Shown one piece after another: positions 52,404-61,672 of a stretch of 64,000 nucleotides of DNA. Origin of the DNA: Pseudomonas sp. 2FG. Its GTDB lineage: Bacteria > Pseudomonadota > Gammaproteobacteria > Pseudomonadales > Pseudomonadaceae. The notes under the pieces were generated by a model. That model worked only from the letters and a program-made list of their open reading frames with translations, was not told the DNA's origin and did no database searches. The translations under genes and the position numbers were made by a program. How positions within the stretch are numbered: position 1 is the first letter of the stretch; each line of letters begins with the position of its first letter. Location: positions 276,893-340,892 of the forward strand of contig NZ_SCMP01000002.1 of assembly GCF_005502935.1 (NCBI RefSeq). Direction: 5' to 3'.

Positions 52404-53591
52404 ATGTGGTACAACGGCTTTCTCGACCTGTCGGCCTGGCAAGTGCTGGCGGTCACCCTGCTGATGACGCACGTGACCATAGTCGCGGTCACCGTCTACC
52501 TCCACCGCTACTCGGCGCACCGCGCGCTGGAGCTGCACCCGGCCCTCAAGCACTTCTTCCGCTTCTGGCTGTGGCTGACCACCGGCCAGAACACCCGCGA
52601 GTGGACGGCGATCCACCGTAAACACCACGCCAAATGCGAGACCGTCGACGACCCCCACAGCCCGGTGATCAAGGGGCTGGCCACCGTCCTACGCACCGGC
52701 GCCGAGCTGTATCGCGCGGAAGCGCAAAACCCCGAGACCCTGCGCATCTACGGCAAGAACTGCCCGGAAGACTGGATCGAGCGTAACCTTTATTCGCGCT
52801 TCCCGATGGGCGGCATCGTGTTGATGGCCATCGCCGACCTGGCCTTGTTCGGCGTGATCGGCATCACCGTCTGGGCCGTGCAGATGATGTGGATTCCGGT
52901 GTGGGCCGCGGGGGTGATCAACGGCCTTGGCCATGCGGTCGGCTATCGCAACTTCGAATGCCGCGACGCCGCCACCAACCTGCTGCCCTGGGGCATCCTG
53001 ATCGGCGGCGAAGAGCTGCACAACAACCACCACACCTACCCGAACTCGGCCAAGTTGTCGGTGAAGAAGTGGGAGTTCGATATGGGCTGGGCCTGGATCC
53101 AGCTGTTCAGCTGCTTGCGCCTGGCGAAGGTGCAGCGGGTCGCGCCGATTGCCCACCGGGTGGCCGGCAAGGGCAACCTGGACATGGATACCGCCATGGC
53201 GATCCTCAACAACCGCTTCCAGATCATGGCGCAGTACCGCAAGTTGGTGATCGGGCCGTTGGTCAAGCAAGAACTGGCCAAGGCCGACGCCTCGGTTCGC
53301 CATCAATTCCACCGCGCCAAGCGGCTGCTGTCGCGTGAGACCAGCCTGCTGGAGGACCAGCACCACGCGCGCATCCAGGTCATGCTGGAGCAGAGCCAGG
53401 CGCTCAAGGTGATTTACGAGAAGCGCCTGGCGCTGCAGCAGATCTGGGTGAAAACCAGTGCCAACGGCCACGACATGCTCGAAGCGATGAAGGTCTGGGT
53501 GCACGAGGCCGAGGCCAGTGGCATCCAATCGCTGCGCGATTTCGCCGAACAGCTGAAGACCTACTCGCTCCGCCCGGCAGCCCTGGCTTAA
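52404..53591 (+). CDS. desA: Membrane fatty acid desaturase (DesA-like)
   Basis: 395 residues, integral membrane desaturase with three His boxes: HRYSAH (34-39), HRKHH (71-75) and HNNHH (206-210). Four or more transmembrane helices. By length and position next to the PA0285-like gene it is DesA, the phospholipid delta-9 desaturase of P. aeruginosa (PA0286), rather than the acyl-CoA enzyme DesB; this is from synteny. A C-terminal basic helical extension (about 280-395) is part of the family. Divergent from the GGDEF/EAL gene; a terminator follows. Confidence 0.92.
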   Translation: MWYNGFLDLSAWQVLAVTLLMTHVTIVAVTVYLHRYSAHRALELHPALKHFFRFWLWLTTGQNTREWTAIHRKHHAKCETVDDPHSPVIKGLATVLRTGAELYRAEAQNPETLRIYGKNCPEDWIERNLYSRFPMGGIVLMAIADLALFGVIGITVWAVQMMWIPVWAAGVINGLGHAVGYRNFECRDAATNLLPWGILIGGEELHNNHHTYPNSAKLSVKKWEFDMGWAWIQLFSCLRLAKVQRVAPIAHRVAGKGNLDMDTAMAILNNRFQIMAQYRKLVIGPLVKQELAKADASVRHQFHRAKRLLSRETSLLEDQHHARIQVMLEQSQALKVIYEKRLALQQIWVKTSANGHDMLEAMKVWVHEAEASGIQSLRDFAEQLKTYSLRPAALA

Positions 53592-53610
53592 GCCTTGCCT
53601 GCTCGACTCA

Positions 53611-53635
53611 AGCCCGCCGTTCGGCGGGCTTTTTG
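53611..53635 (+). terminator. Terminator after desA
   Basis: AGCCCGCCG-TT-CGGCGGGCT (53611-53630) followed by TTTTTG. Confidence 0.95.
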
Positions 53636-53700
53636 TTGCGCGCGGGGCAGGCGCAGTATGCTGCAGAGGTCACCCATGGATTCACCCGGGAGGGATTCTG

Positions 53701-54672
53701 ATGGACGAGCAGACCCCTCTACCGCCGGAGCTCGAGGCGCTGACCCTGGCTTTGCTGCACAGCCGTGGGGAAGTCGAGCGCTTGCGTGAACGCGAGCAGT
53801 TGTTCAGTTCCCTGCTCGACAGCGTCAACGCGGTGCTCTGGGCCTTCGACTGGCAAACGCAGCGGATCATCTACGTCAGTCCGGCTTACGAACGGGTCTT
53901 CGGCCGCTCCGCCGGGCTGCTGTTGGCCGATTATGGCGAGTGGCTCAATAGCATCTACCCGGACGACGTCGAGTACGCCGCCGCGAGCCTGGCCGAGGTG
54001 CTGGTCAAGGGCGCGGTCGAGGCCCGTGAATACCGCATCCTGCGCGCCGACGGGCAGCTGCGCTGGCTCAGCGACAAATGCTTCGTCAGCCGCCAGTGCG
54101 CCGCCGGCAAGCCGTTGATCGTGGTCGGCATCGCCGAAGACATCACCGCGCAGAAGCAGCTGGAGGGCGAGCTGCAACGCCTGGCGACCACCGACGTGCT
54201 GACCCAGAGCAGCAACCGCCGGCATTTCTTCGAATGCGCTCAGCACGAGTTCGGACAAGCGCGCAGCGCCGGTACGCCACTGGCCTTCCTGCTGCTGGAT
54301 GTGGATGACTTCAAGTCGATCAACGATAGCCATGGCCATCAGATGGGCGACGTGGTGCTGCAGCGCATCGCCCAGTGTGGCGCCGGTGCGCTCCGGCGCG
54401 GTGACCTGTTTGGGCGCATCGGCGGCGAGGAATTCGCCGCGCTGTTTCCCCACTGTGCACCAGAGTTGGCCGAGCAAATCGCCGAACGCCTGCAGCGGGA
54501 AATCCAGCGGCTGACGTTCAGCTGTGATGAGCAAGTCTTCGGCGTCACCGTCAGCCAGGGGCTGACCAGCCTGCGGAGCAATGACGCCGCCCTCGATGCG
54601 CTGTTCGCCCGTGCCGATGCCGCCATGTACCAGGCCAAGCGTCAGGGCAAGAACCAGATCGTCTCGGCCTGA
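53701..54672 (+). CDS. PAS-GGDEF diguanylate cyclase
   Basis: 323 residues. A short N-terminal coil, a PAS domain (about 35-150; VLWAFDWQTQRIIYVSPAYERVFG), and a GGDEF domain with the active GGEEF in RIGGEEFAALFPH and DVDDFKSINDSHGH before it. No transmembrane segment. In P. aeruginosa the gene at this place is PA0290, a soluble-type cyclase. The ATG follows GGGAGG. Confidence 0.88.
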   Translation: MDEQTPLPPELEALTLALLHSRGEVERLREREQLFSSLLDSVNAVLWAFDWQTQRIIYVSPAYERVFGRSAGLLLADYGEWLNSIYPDDVEYAAASLAEVLVKGAVEAREYRILRADGQLRWLSDKCFVSRQCAAGKPLIVVGIAEDITAQKQLEGELQRLATTDVLTQSSNRRHFFECAQHEFGQARSAGTPLAFLLLDVDDFKSINDSHGHQMGDVVLQRIAQCGAGALRRGDLFGRIGGEEFAALFPHCAPELAEQIAERLQREIQRLTFSCDEQVFGVTVSQGLTSLRSNDAALDALFARADAAMYQAKRQGKNQIVSA

Positions 54673-54772
54673 ACCGGCGCCGGGGGCTGTTGCTCTTTAT
54701 CTGCAGGCGCAGCGCCAGCCGCTCCGCACCCAGGCCTGGCGCCGCTGTCGAGCGCCAGGCCTGGGTGATGCC

Positions 54773-55879
54773 TCAGCGCCGTTGCGGCGCGGGTTGTTGC
54801 TGGGTGATGCAGTGGATATTGCCGCCGCCGAGGAGGATCTCCCGGCCGGGCACCAGCACCACCTCATGGGCCGGGAACAGGCGTTGGAGGATGGCGCGGG
54901 CCTCGGCATCTTTCGGGTCGTCGAAGCTCGGCGCGATGATGCCGCCGTTGACGATCAGGAAGTTGACGTAGGAGCCGGCCAGGCGGATCGACGGGTCACG
55001 CTCCTGGGTGCCGGCGACCAGATCGACGCCGGCGCATTCCGCATCGGTGGCGTAGAGCGGCCCGGGGATCGGCATCTTGTGCACGACCAGGCTGCGGCCT
55101 TGGGCATCTTTCGCGCTTTCCAGCACGCGCATGGCGGCCTGGCAACGCGGGTAGTTGGGGTTCTGCACATCGTCGGTCCAGGCCAGCAGCACTTCGCCCG
55201 GGCGCACGTAGCAGCAGAAGTTGTCGACGTGGCCGTCGGTCTCGTCGTTGAACAGGCCGTCCGGCAGCCAGATCACCGTCTCCACCGCCAGGTGCTCGCG
55301 CAACAGCGCTTCGATCTCTTCGCGACCGAGGTGCGGGTTGCGGTTGCGATTGAGCAGGCATTCTTCGGTGGTGATCAGCGTGCCTTCGCCATCCACGTGG
55401 ATGGAGCCGCCTTCCAGTACGAAGCCTTCGGTGCGATAGCGCGGGCAGCGCTCGATCTCGAGGATCTTGCTGGCCACCTGATCGTCGCGCAGCCACGGCG
55501 CATACAGGCCGCCGTCGAAGCCGCCCCAGGCGTTGAAGGTCCAGTCCACGCCACGGACTTCGCCTTGGCTGTTGGTTACGAAGGTTGGCCCGGTGTCGCG
55601 CACCCAGGCGTCGTCGGTAGTGATTTCGACTAGGCGGATATTGGGCTCGTCGAGCCGTGCGCGGGCGTTTTCGTATTGCCCGGCGCTGACGCACACGGTC
55701 ACCGGCTCGAAGCGCGCGATGGCCGTGGCCACCGCGGTGAACGCGGCTTGCGCCGGCTTGCCGCCGAGGCGCCAGTTGTCCGGGCGCTCCGGCCAGACCA
55801 TCCAGGTCTGGCTATGCGCTTCCCATTCGGCCGGCATGCGGAAGCCATCGGTGCGCGGGGTGCTGTTTAGGGTTTTCAT
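54773..55879 (-). CDS. aguA: Agmatine deiminase
   Basis: 368 residues, guanidino-modifying fold. Catalytic Cys357 in [11 protein letters not shown], with Asp and His in [19 protein letters not shown] and DGHVDNF. It converts agmatine to N-carbamoylputrescine and ammonia. The ATG at 55879 matches the known N-terminus; a REP sits between it and the upstream aguB. It is the second gene of the aguBA operon and gives the substrate of AguB. Confidence 0.96.
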   Translation of the reverse strand: MKTLNSTPRTDGFRMPAEWEAHSQTWMVWPERPDNWRLGGKPAQAAFTAVATAIARFEPVTVCVSAGQYENARARLDEPNIRLVEITTDDAWVRDTGPTFVTNSQGEVRGVDWTFNAWGGFDGGLYAPWLRDDQVASKILEIERCPRYRTEGFVLEGGSIHVDGEGTLITTEECLLNRNRNPHLGREEIEALLREHLAVETVIWLPDGLFNDETDGHVDNFCCYVRPGEVLLAWTDDVQNPNYPRCQAAMRVLESAKDAQGRSLVVHKMPIPGPLYATDAECAGVDLVAGTQERDPSIRLAGSYVNFLIVNGGIIAPSFDDPKDAEARAILQRLFPAHEVVLVPGREILLGGGNIHCITQQQPAPQRR

Positions 55880-55917
55880 TAGTGTCGAACCTGTTGCCAA
55901 AAGGGGGAGTTCTGACC

Positions 55918-55974
55918 GTAGGAGCGGGCCATGCCCGCGAAACACCGGATATCGCGGGCATGGCCCGCTCCTAC
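55918..55974. repeat. REP hairpin in the aguB-aguA spacer
   Basis: GTAGGAGCGGGCCATGCCCG... paired with ...CGGGCATGGCCCGCTCCTAC over about 23 bp each side, with an 11-base loop. It is typical of Pseudomonas REP pairs and may alter the ratio of aguB to aguA transcript. Confidence 0.9.
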
Positions 55975-56026
55975 AACAAATAGCCTGTGGCCCGGATCAG
56001 GGGGCGCGCAATCCGGGCGGGCCGGG

Positions 56027-56905
56027 TCAGGACTGCAGCTCGCCGTCCAGCGTCTTGATCGGGCCGTAGAGGTTCGGCCGGCGGTCGCGGAACACGCCCC
56101 AGGCGCTGCGGGTATGTTCCAGCGCATCCAGGTCGAAGCTGTGCACCAACACGCCTTCCTCGGTCTGGTTGAGCTCCGCGACCTTCTCGCCGAACTGGTT
56201 GGCGATAAAGGACGAGCCGTAGAAGTTGATGTGGTAGTCGCCTTGGTCTTCGCGGCCGATGCGGTTGCTGGCGATCAGCGGCATCAGGTTCGCCCCGGCG
56301 TGGCCCTGTTGCACGCGCTGCCAGTGTTCGCGCGAGGTGATGCTCGGGTCATGCGGCTCGCTGCCGATGGCGGTCGGGTAGAACAGCAGTTCGGCGCCGA
56401 GCAGCGCCATGCTGCGCGCGCTTTCCGGGAACCACTGGTCCCAGCAGATGGCCACGCCGATCTTGGCGTAACGGGTCTGGAAAACCTTGAAGCCGGTGTC
56501 GCCTGGGTTGAAGTAGTACTTCTCGTGGTAGCCAGGACCGTCCGGGATATGGCTCTTGCGGTAGATGCCGAGGTTGCTGCCGTCGGCGTCGATGATCGCG
56601 ATGCTGTTATAGCGTGCGCGCCCGGCATGCTCGAAGTAGCTGATCGGCAGCACCACTTGCAGTTCCTTGGCGATCTTCTGGAAGTGCGCGATGGCGGCGT
56701 TCTCTTCCGTGCTGGTGGCCAACTGCAGGTAGTCCGGATTCGGTTTCTGGCAGAAATACGGAGTCTCGAACAGTTCCTGGATCAGGATGACCTGCGCGCC
56801 TTTGGCGGCGGCTTCGCGCACCAGCTTCTCGGCGTTGGCGATATTCGCCGTGCGATCCCAGGAACAAGCCATCTGCGTGGCGGCGACGGTGACGATACGG
56901 GACAT
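56027..56905 (-). CDS. aguB: N-carbamoylputrescine amidohydrolase
   Basis: 292 residues, nitrilase superfamily. Glu-Lys-Cys catalytic triad visible in QELFETPYF, YRKSHIPDGPGY and AICWDQWFPE. It converts N-carbamoylputrescine to putrescine, CO2 and ammonia, completing the agmatine route that ends in putrescine for SpuC. ATG at 56905 begins MSRIVTVAATQM. First gene of aguBA; the promoter lies in the 287 bases shared with aguR. Confidence 0.96.
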   Translation of the reverse strand: MSRIVTVAATQMACSWDRTANIANAEKLVREAAAKGAQVILIQELFETPYFCQKPNPDYLQLATSTEENAAIAHFQKIAKELQVVLPISYFEHAGRARYNSIAIIDADGSNLGIYRKSHIPDGPGYHEKYYFNPGDTGFKVFQTRYAKIGVAICWDQWFPESARSMALLGAELLFYPTAIGSEPHDPSITSREHWQRVQQGHAGANLMPLIASNRIGREDQGDYHINFYGSSFIANQFGEKVAELNQTEEGVLVHSFDLDALEHTRSAWGVFRDRRPNLYGPIKTLDGELQS

Positions 56906-57023
56906 GGAACACCTCGTAAGAGTGATTACGACTGGATCATCTGCGGGGGTCATCAGACGCTAGCAGACAGCTGTGGCAATGCCGTGGCGGCAGACGAAGG
57001 CCTGCCGTGCGGTTGCTGACTTT

Positions 57024-57105
57024 ATAGTCGATAAAAATCTGCTTTAGAAGCTTATTTTTTCTATCGAAAGATCTTTAACGATAAAAATACCGATAAATAT
57101 CTGTT
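57024..57105. promoter_or_regulatory. aguB promoter/operator region
   Basis: An AT-rich block in GC-rich surroundings with repeats of CGATAAAAAT at 57029 and 57079, the related CGATAAATAT at 57091 and its inverse near 57054 (TTTTTTCTATCG). It is the probable AguR binding region in front of aguB. Confidence 0.55.
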
Positions 57106-57191
57106 TTGTGCGGGTTGGTCGGGTGCAATAAGCCCGGCACCATGCACCCGGCTCAATGTGGTCGTTGGCCGTATTGATCGCTGCGGATGGT

Positions 57192-57830
57192 CTAGGGCTG
57201 CGGGTCGCGCTTGGGCAGGTAAGGCGGCAGGTAGAGACCAAGATAAACATCGAAGACGCGCATGCCTTCCTCGGCCAGGCGCGGCGTGATCTGTCCGTGC
57301 AGTTGCACCGAGCGTGCATACACCCGATCGCTAAGCTCCAGAGCCAGGGCGAACACGTCGATTTCTGCTGGCAACAGTGGCAGCGGAAAGTGGCGGTCGA
57401 ACAACTCGTGCATCAGCTGGCCGAGTTCGATGTCGTGCTGGCGGTCGGCCTGGGTGACTTCACTCAGGCCGTGCTGCGCGAGGATCAGTTGGCGGGCGGC
57501 GGCGTCGGCGGCATAGATCGCCAGCATGCGTTGCTCGACCAGCCGCGAGAGATCGCGCCAGTCGCGCAGGGCGCCGTGCTCGATCGGCTGTTGCAGGCAG
57601 GCGCGGAAGGCCGCATGCACATCGGCGGTGAGGGCCTCGAGGATGGCCGGCACGCTGGCGAAGAAGTGATAGACCGAGGACGGCGGCATCTCCGCGCGCT
57701 CGGCCACGCTGTAGATCGACAGCCCGGCGACCCCCTCTTCGGCCAGCAAGGCACGGGCGGCGGCGAGTATCCCGGCGATCCGTGCCTGGCTGCTGGCGCG
57801 TGGTTTGCGGGCGGTAGCGGGGCGCTGCAT
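57192..57830 (-). CDS. aguR: TetR-family regulator of agmatine use, AguR
   Basis: 212 residues. TetR helix-turn-helix (ARALLAEEGVAGLSIYSVAE, EMPPSSVYHFFASVPAILEAL). It lies upstream of aguBA on the same strand, as in P. aeruginosa where AguR represses the operon until agmatine or N-carbamoylputrescine is present. Start ATG 57830 follows AGGTGACC; a GTG three codons upstream is possible. Confidence 0.9.
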   Translation of the reverse strand: MQRPATARKPRASSQARIAGILAAARALLAEEGVAGLSIYSVAERAEMPPSSVYHFFASVPAILEALTADVHAAFRACLQQPIEHGALRDWRDLSRLVEQRMLAIYAADAAARQLILAQHGLSEVTQADRQHDIELGQLMHELFDRHFPLPLLPAEIDVFALALELSDRVYARSVQLHGQITPRLAEEGMRVFDVYLGLYLPPYLPKRDPQP

Positions 57831-57887
57831 GACGGTCACCTCTGCTTAGGAGGTGCTATTGGACGTCAGCCCGCGCCGTTCGGCAAG

Positions 57888-58961
57888 TCAGCTGCCGTCG
57901 CGAAAGCGCACCCAGACCTCGTCGCGTATCGGGCCGAGCTTCTCCGGTAGGGTTTCCAGGGCGAACAGGCGGCGCTTGGTGTCGCGGTCCGGATAGAGAC
58001 CGGGCTGCTCGCGCAGCGCCGGCTCGAGGAACTGCTTGGCGTCGGCATTGCCGCTCGGGTAGAGGGTTTGCGCGGTGGTCAGCGCCGCCACTTTGGGCCG
58101 CATCAGGTAGTCGATAAAGCGGTGGGCGAGGTCGGCCCGTTGCGCGCTGCTGGGAATCACCAGGTTGTCGATAAACACCACCGAGCCTTCCTGCGGTATC
58201 ACGAAGCGCACCGGCTGGCCGGTATCGGCAGCGGCCAGGGCGTCGCCGGCCCAGGCCACGGCCAGGCACAGCCGACCTTGCTGCAAGTCGTCGAGATAGC
58301 GCGCACTGTCGACGTATTTGAGCTGCGGGCGCAACTCATTGAGCACCTCGCCGGCCCGTTTGATCTGTCTCGGCGGGCTGTGGGCGAGGCTGTGTCCCTG
58401 GTAGTTCAGCAGCACGGAGAGGACTTCGTCCTGGGCATCCAAGACGCCGATCCCGCAGCTGGCCAGGCGCTTGCTCTTCTCGGGATCGAACAACAGGCTC
58501 CAGCTATCGGGTAGCGGGCCACCGAAGGCCTGTTCCGCCAGTCGGGTATTCACCGCCAGGCCGATGGCGCCCCACAGGTAGGGAATCGCATAGCGGTTCT
58601 GCGGATCGACCGCCGCGAGCTTGCTCAGCAGGGGTTTATCCAGGTGCTGGCGATTGGGCAGTTTGGTCATATCCAGCGGCTGCAGGCGCCCGGCTTTGAT
58701 CAGGGCTGGCAGATCGCTGTGGGTGGGCACCGCGATGTCGATCGCCTCGCCGCTGGCGAGGGCTTTCTCCAATTCTTCGGCGGTGTCGAAGGTGTGGTAC
58801 TCGACGCGGATGCCGGTCTCCTTCTCGAAGTCCGTGAGCACCTGCGGCGCTATGTAGTCGTCCCAGTTGTAGACACGGATCAGCTCCTCGGCAGCGGCCG
58901 GCAGCGGGGTGGCCAGTAGCGGAGTCAAAGCGAACAGCAGCGGAGCGAGAAAGCGGGGCAT
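57888..58961 (-). CDS. Polyamine-type periplasmic binding protein (PotF/SpuD family, PA0295-like)
   Basis: 357 residues. Signal peptide (RFLAPLLFALTPLLATPLPAAA) then a PotD/PotF fold: EELIRVYNWDDYIAPQVLTDF, IDIAVPTHSDLPALIKAGRLQ, IPYLWGAIGLAVNT. It follows spuI by gene order and precedes aguR, so it likely binds polyamines or agmatine; no permease genes are nearby, as with PA0295. Confidence 0.9.
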   Translation of the reverse strand: MPRFLAPLLFALTPLLATPLPAAAEELIRVYNWDDYIAPQVLTDFEKETGIRVEYHTFDTAEELEKALASGEAIDIAVPTHSDLPALIKAGRLQPLDMTKLPNRQHLDKPLLSKLAAVDPQNRYAIPYLWGAIGLAVNTRLAEQAFGGPLPDSWSLLFDPEKSKRLASCGIGVLDAQDEVLSVLLNYQGHSLAHSPPRQIKRAGEVLNELRPQLKYVDSARYLDDLQQGRLCLAVAWAGDALAAADTGQPVRFVIPQEGSVVFIDNLVIPSSAQRADLAHRFIDYLMRPKVAALTTAQTLYPSGNADAKQFLEPALREQPGLYPDRDTKRRLFALETLPEKLGPIRDEVWVRFRDGS

Positions 58962-59185
58962 GACGACCTTCCTTAAGTGTCGGTTCACAGCATGTGCAGC
59001 ACCGGCATTGGGCGCCACGGATGAGTTCCATCTATCCAAGCTGAGCGGCGCCGAGCGGGCCTGGGGCTTGTTCTGCTGGCTGAGGTTGCACGTGCTTGGC
59101 TTGGCGGCTTGCGCTATGAGCGCTGCAGCTCTCGGCCGCGGCGCGGAACCACGGGCGCGGCGAATGATTGCTGGTTGTCGCCCGA

Positions 59186-59213
59186 TAAAACGACGCCGGC
59201 TAGGGCCGGCGTC
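59186..59213 (-). terminator. Terminator after spuI
   Basis: GACGCCGGC (59192-59200) and GCCGGCGTC (59205-59213), followed on the minus strand by GTTTTATC. Confidence 0.85.
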
Positions 59214-59222
59214 GGGTCTTAG

Positions 59223-60599
59223 TTACACGGTGTGCAGATACCAGTTGTACTCGAGGTCGGAGATCGAGTACTCGAACTCGGCCAGCTCGCTTTCCTTGCA
59301 GGCGACGAACACATCGATGTATTTCGGGTCGATATAGCGCGCCATGATCTCGTTGTCGTCCAGCTCGCGCAGGGCGTCGCGCAGGTTATTCGGCAGGCTG
59401 GCCTCGTTTTGCTCGTAGGCATTGCCTTCGACCGGCGCACCGGGCTCGACCTTGTTGGTCAGGCCGTGGTGAATGCCCGCCAGCACCGAGGCCATCAGCA
59501 GGTAGGGGTTGGCATCGGCGCCGGCAACCCGGTGCTCGATGCGCACGGCATCGGCCGAATCGTTCGGCACGCGCAGTGCTACGGTGCGGTTGTCCACGCC
59601 CCAGGTCGGCGAAGTCGGCACGAAGAACTTCTCGCCGAAACGCCGGTAGGAGTTGACGTTCGGGCAGAGGAACGCCATCGACGCCGGCATGGTTTCGATG
59701 ATGCCGCCGATGGCATGACGCAGCGCGTCGTTCTCTACCGGCTCTTCGCTCTTGAAGATGTTGTTGCCATCTTTGTCGAGAATCGAGATGTGCACATGCA
59801 GCCCGTTGCCAGCCTGGTTCGGGTAAGGCTTGGCCATGAAGGTGGTATCCATTTCATGGTCGTAGGCGATGTTCTTCACCAGGCGCTTGAGCAGCAGCGC
59901 GTAATCGCAGGCCTTCATCGGGTCGGCGACGTGGTGCAGGTTGATCTCGAACTGCGCCGGGGCGCTTTCCTTGACCACGGCGTCAGCCGGAATGCCCTGC
60001 TCTTTGGCCCCTTCGAGGATGTCCTGCAGGCATTCGGCATATTCGTCCAGGTCGTCGATCATATAGACCTGGGTGGATTGCGGGCGCTTGCCCGAGAGCG
60101 GCGACAGCGGGGGTTGCGGGCGGCCGTTCACGTTGGCCTGGTCGATCAGGTAGAACTCCAACTCGAACGCCGCACAGATGGTCAGACCCAGCGCATCGAA
60201 TTTGCTGACTACCTGCTGCAGCACGGCGCGTGGGTCGGCAAAGAAGGCCTCGCCTTCCATCTCGTGCATGGTCATCAGCAGCTGAGCGGTAGGACGCTTC
60301 TGCCAGGGCTCGTTGCACAGGGTGTTGGGAATGGGGTAACAAACCCGGTCGGAATCACCAATATCCAGGCCGAGGCCGGTGCTCTCTACCGTGGAGCCAT
60401 TGATGTCGAGTGCAAACAGGGAGGCGGGCAGGTTGATGCCGCGCTGATAGACCTTGTGCAGGCTGGCGCGCTCAATGCGCTTGCCGCGCACCACGCCATT
60501 CATATCTGCAATTAGGAGGTCGACGAACTGAACCTCGGGATGTTTCTTAAGAAAATCATTCGCTTCATTAAGCTGAACGGCACACGGAGGAACCGACAT
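59223..60599 (-). CDS. spuI: Gamma-glutamylpolyamine synthetase, SpuI/PauA family
   Basis: 458 residues, glutamine-synthetase fold. It opens with an N-terminal beta-Grasp domain, then has ELEFYLIDQANV, KPYPNQAGNGLHVHISILD, NSYRRFGEKFFVPTSPTWGVDNRTVALRV and HRVAGADANPYLLMA as in the PuuA/PauA enzymes. It ligates glutamate to putrescine or a related polyamine using ATP. Divergent from spuA; the second, related enzyme in this window is spuB. Confidence 0.93.
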   Translation of the reverse strand: MSVPPCAVQLNEANDFLKKHPEVQFVDLLIADMNGVVRGKRIERASLHKVYQRGINLPASLFALDINGSTVESTGLGLDIGDSDRVCYPIPNTLCNEPWQKRPTAQLLMTMHEMEGEAFFADPRAVLQQVVSKFDALGLTICAAFELEFYLIDQANVNGRPQPPLSPLSGKRPQSTQVYMIDDLDEYAECLQDILEGAKEQGIPADAVVKESAPAQFEINLHHVADPMKACDYALLLKRLVKNIAYDHEMDTTFMAKPYPNQAGNGLHVHISILDKDGNNIFKSEEPVENDALRHAIGGIIETMPASMAFLCPNVNSYRRFGEKFFVPTSPTWGVDNRTVALRVPNDSADAVRIEHRVAGADANPYLLMASVLAGIHHGLTNKVEPGAPVEGNAYEQNEASLPNNLRDALRELDDNEIMARYIDPKYIDVFVACKESELAEFEYSISDLEYNWYLHTV

Positions 60600-60876
60600 G
60601 ATGCAACACCTTTATTGTTAAAAATATCAATCATTCGACTGATGGGGTGTGAGTCAATCTCAAACGCCTCACCCTGTCAATAGTGCCACATTTCGCCTTA
60701 AAAAGGGGCGTGGCGGCCGTTTTTAGGGCGCTGCAGGGCATTGCAAACCCTCTCGCGGCCTTGGCCTGCGCGGTGCTCAGCGAAGGTGTGTTTAATTTTT
60801 TACATAAGTATTGTGTAAAAAAATGAACAAGGCTAAGCTCGGTTCAAACCCATAACAGCAATAAAACGGGTATCTC
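60600..60876. promoter_or_regulatory. spuI-spuA divergent promoter region
   Basis: 277 bases. The notable element is the perfect inverted repeat TTTTTACA-N9-TGTAAAAA (60797-60804 and 60814-60821), about 60 bases upstream of the spuA start, a good candidate for the polyamine-responsive operator (PauR in P. aeruginosa). AT-rich -10-like stretches lie on both sides. Confidence 0.55.
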
Positions 60877-61629
60877 ATGTCGCGCCTGCCGTTAATCGGC
60901 GTTATCGCCTGCTCCAAGCAGATTGGCCTCCATCCCCACCATATAGCGGGCGACAAATACGTCCGTGCGGTGGCCGTCGGCGCCGGTGGCTTGCCGCTGA
61001 TCATTCCGTCACTGGCTGAGCTGATCGACCAACCGACCTTATTAGAGAGTCTAGACGGCTTGTTGTTTACCGGCTCGCCGTCGAATGTCGAACCTCAGCA
61101 CTACAGTGGCCAGGCCAGTCCGCCAGGCACTCAGCACGACCCCGAGCGTGACCGCACCACCTTGCCGCTGATTCGTGCGGCCGTGGCCGCCGGTGTTCCG
61201 CTGCTCGGTATCTGCCGCGGCTTCCAAGAAATAAATGTGGCCTTCGGCGGCAGCCTGCACCAGAAGGTGCATGAGGTCGGCCCCTTTATGGATCACCGCG
61301 AGCCGGAGAACGAGCCGCTGGAAGTCCAATACGCCCCCCGCCACCCGCTGCACGTGCAGTCGGGCGGTGTCCTCGCCGGCCTCGGCTTGCCGGACGAGAT
61401 CCTCGTCAATTCGATTCATGGTCAGGGCGTTGAACGTCTGGCGCCGGGCCTGCGTGTCGAGGCTTTGGCTCCTGACGGGCTGATCGAGTCCATCTCGGTC
61501 GAGGGAGCCAAGAGCTTTGCCCTTGGGGTGCAGTGGCACCCGGAGTGGCAAGTACGCTCGAATCCCGAATACCTCGCCATCTTCCAGGCATTTGGAGATG
61601 CCTGTCGCAAGCGGGCGAGTCAACGCTGA
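60877..61629 (+). CDS. spuA: Gamma-glutamyl-GABA hydrolase
   Basis: 250 residues, class I glutamine amidotransferase-like (PuuD/SpuA). Catalytic Cys113 in LLGICRGFQEINVAFGG; His and Glu in VQWHPEWQ. It releases GABA from gamma-glutamyl-GABA in the glutamylated putrescine pathway; GABA then enters GabT and GabD. spuB follows after 43 bases. Confidence 0.93.
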   Translation: MSRLPLIGVIACSKQIGLHPHHIAGDKYVRAVAVGAGGLPLIIPSLAELIDQPTLLESLDGLLFTGSPSNVEPQHYSGQASPPGTQHDPERDRTTLPLIRAAVAAGVPLLGICRGFQEINVAFGGSLHQKVHEVGPFMDHREPENEPLEVQYAPRHPLHVQSGGVLAGLGLPDEILVNSIHGQGVERLAPGLRVEALAPDGLIESISVEGAKSFALGVQWHPEWQVRSNPEYLAIFQAFGDACRKRASQR

Positions 61630-61672
61630 GCTTAACTATGCCGTTAGGCTCTCAATCCCCCCTGAGGTCTTT

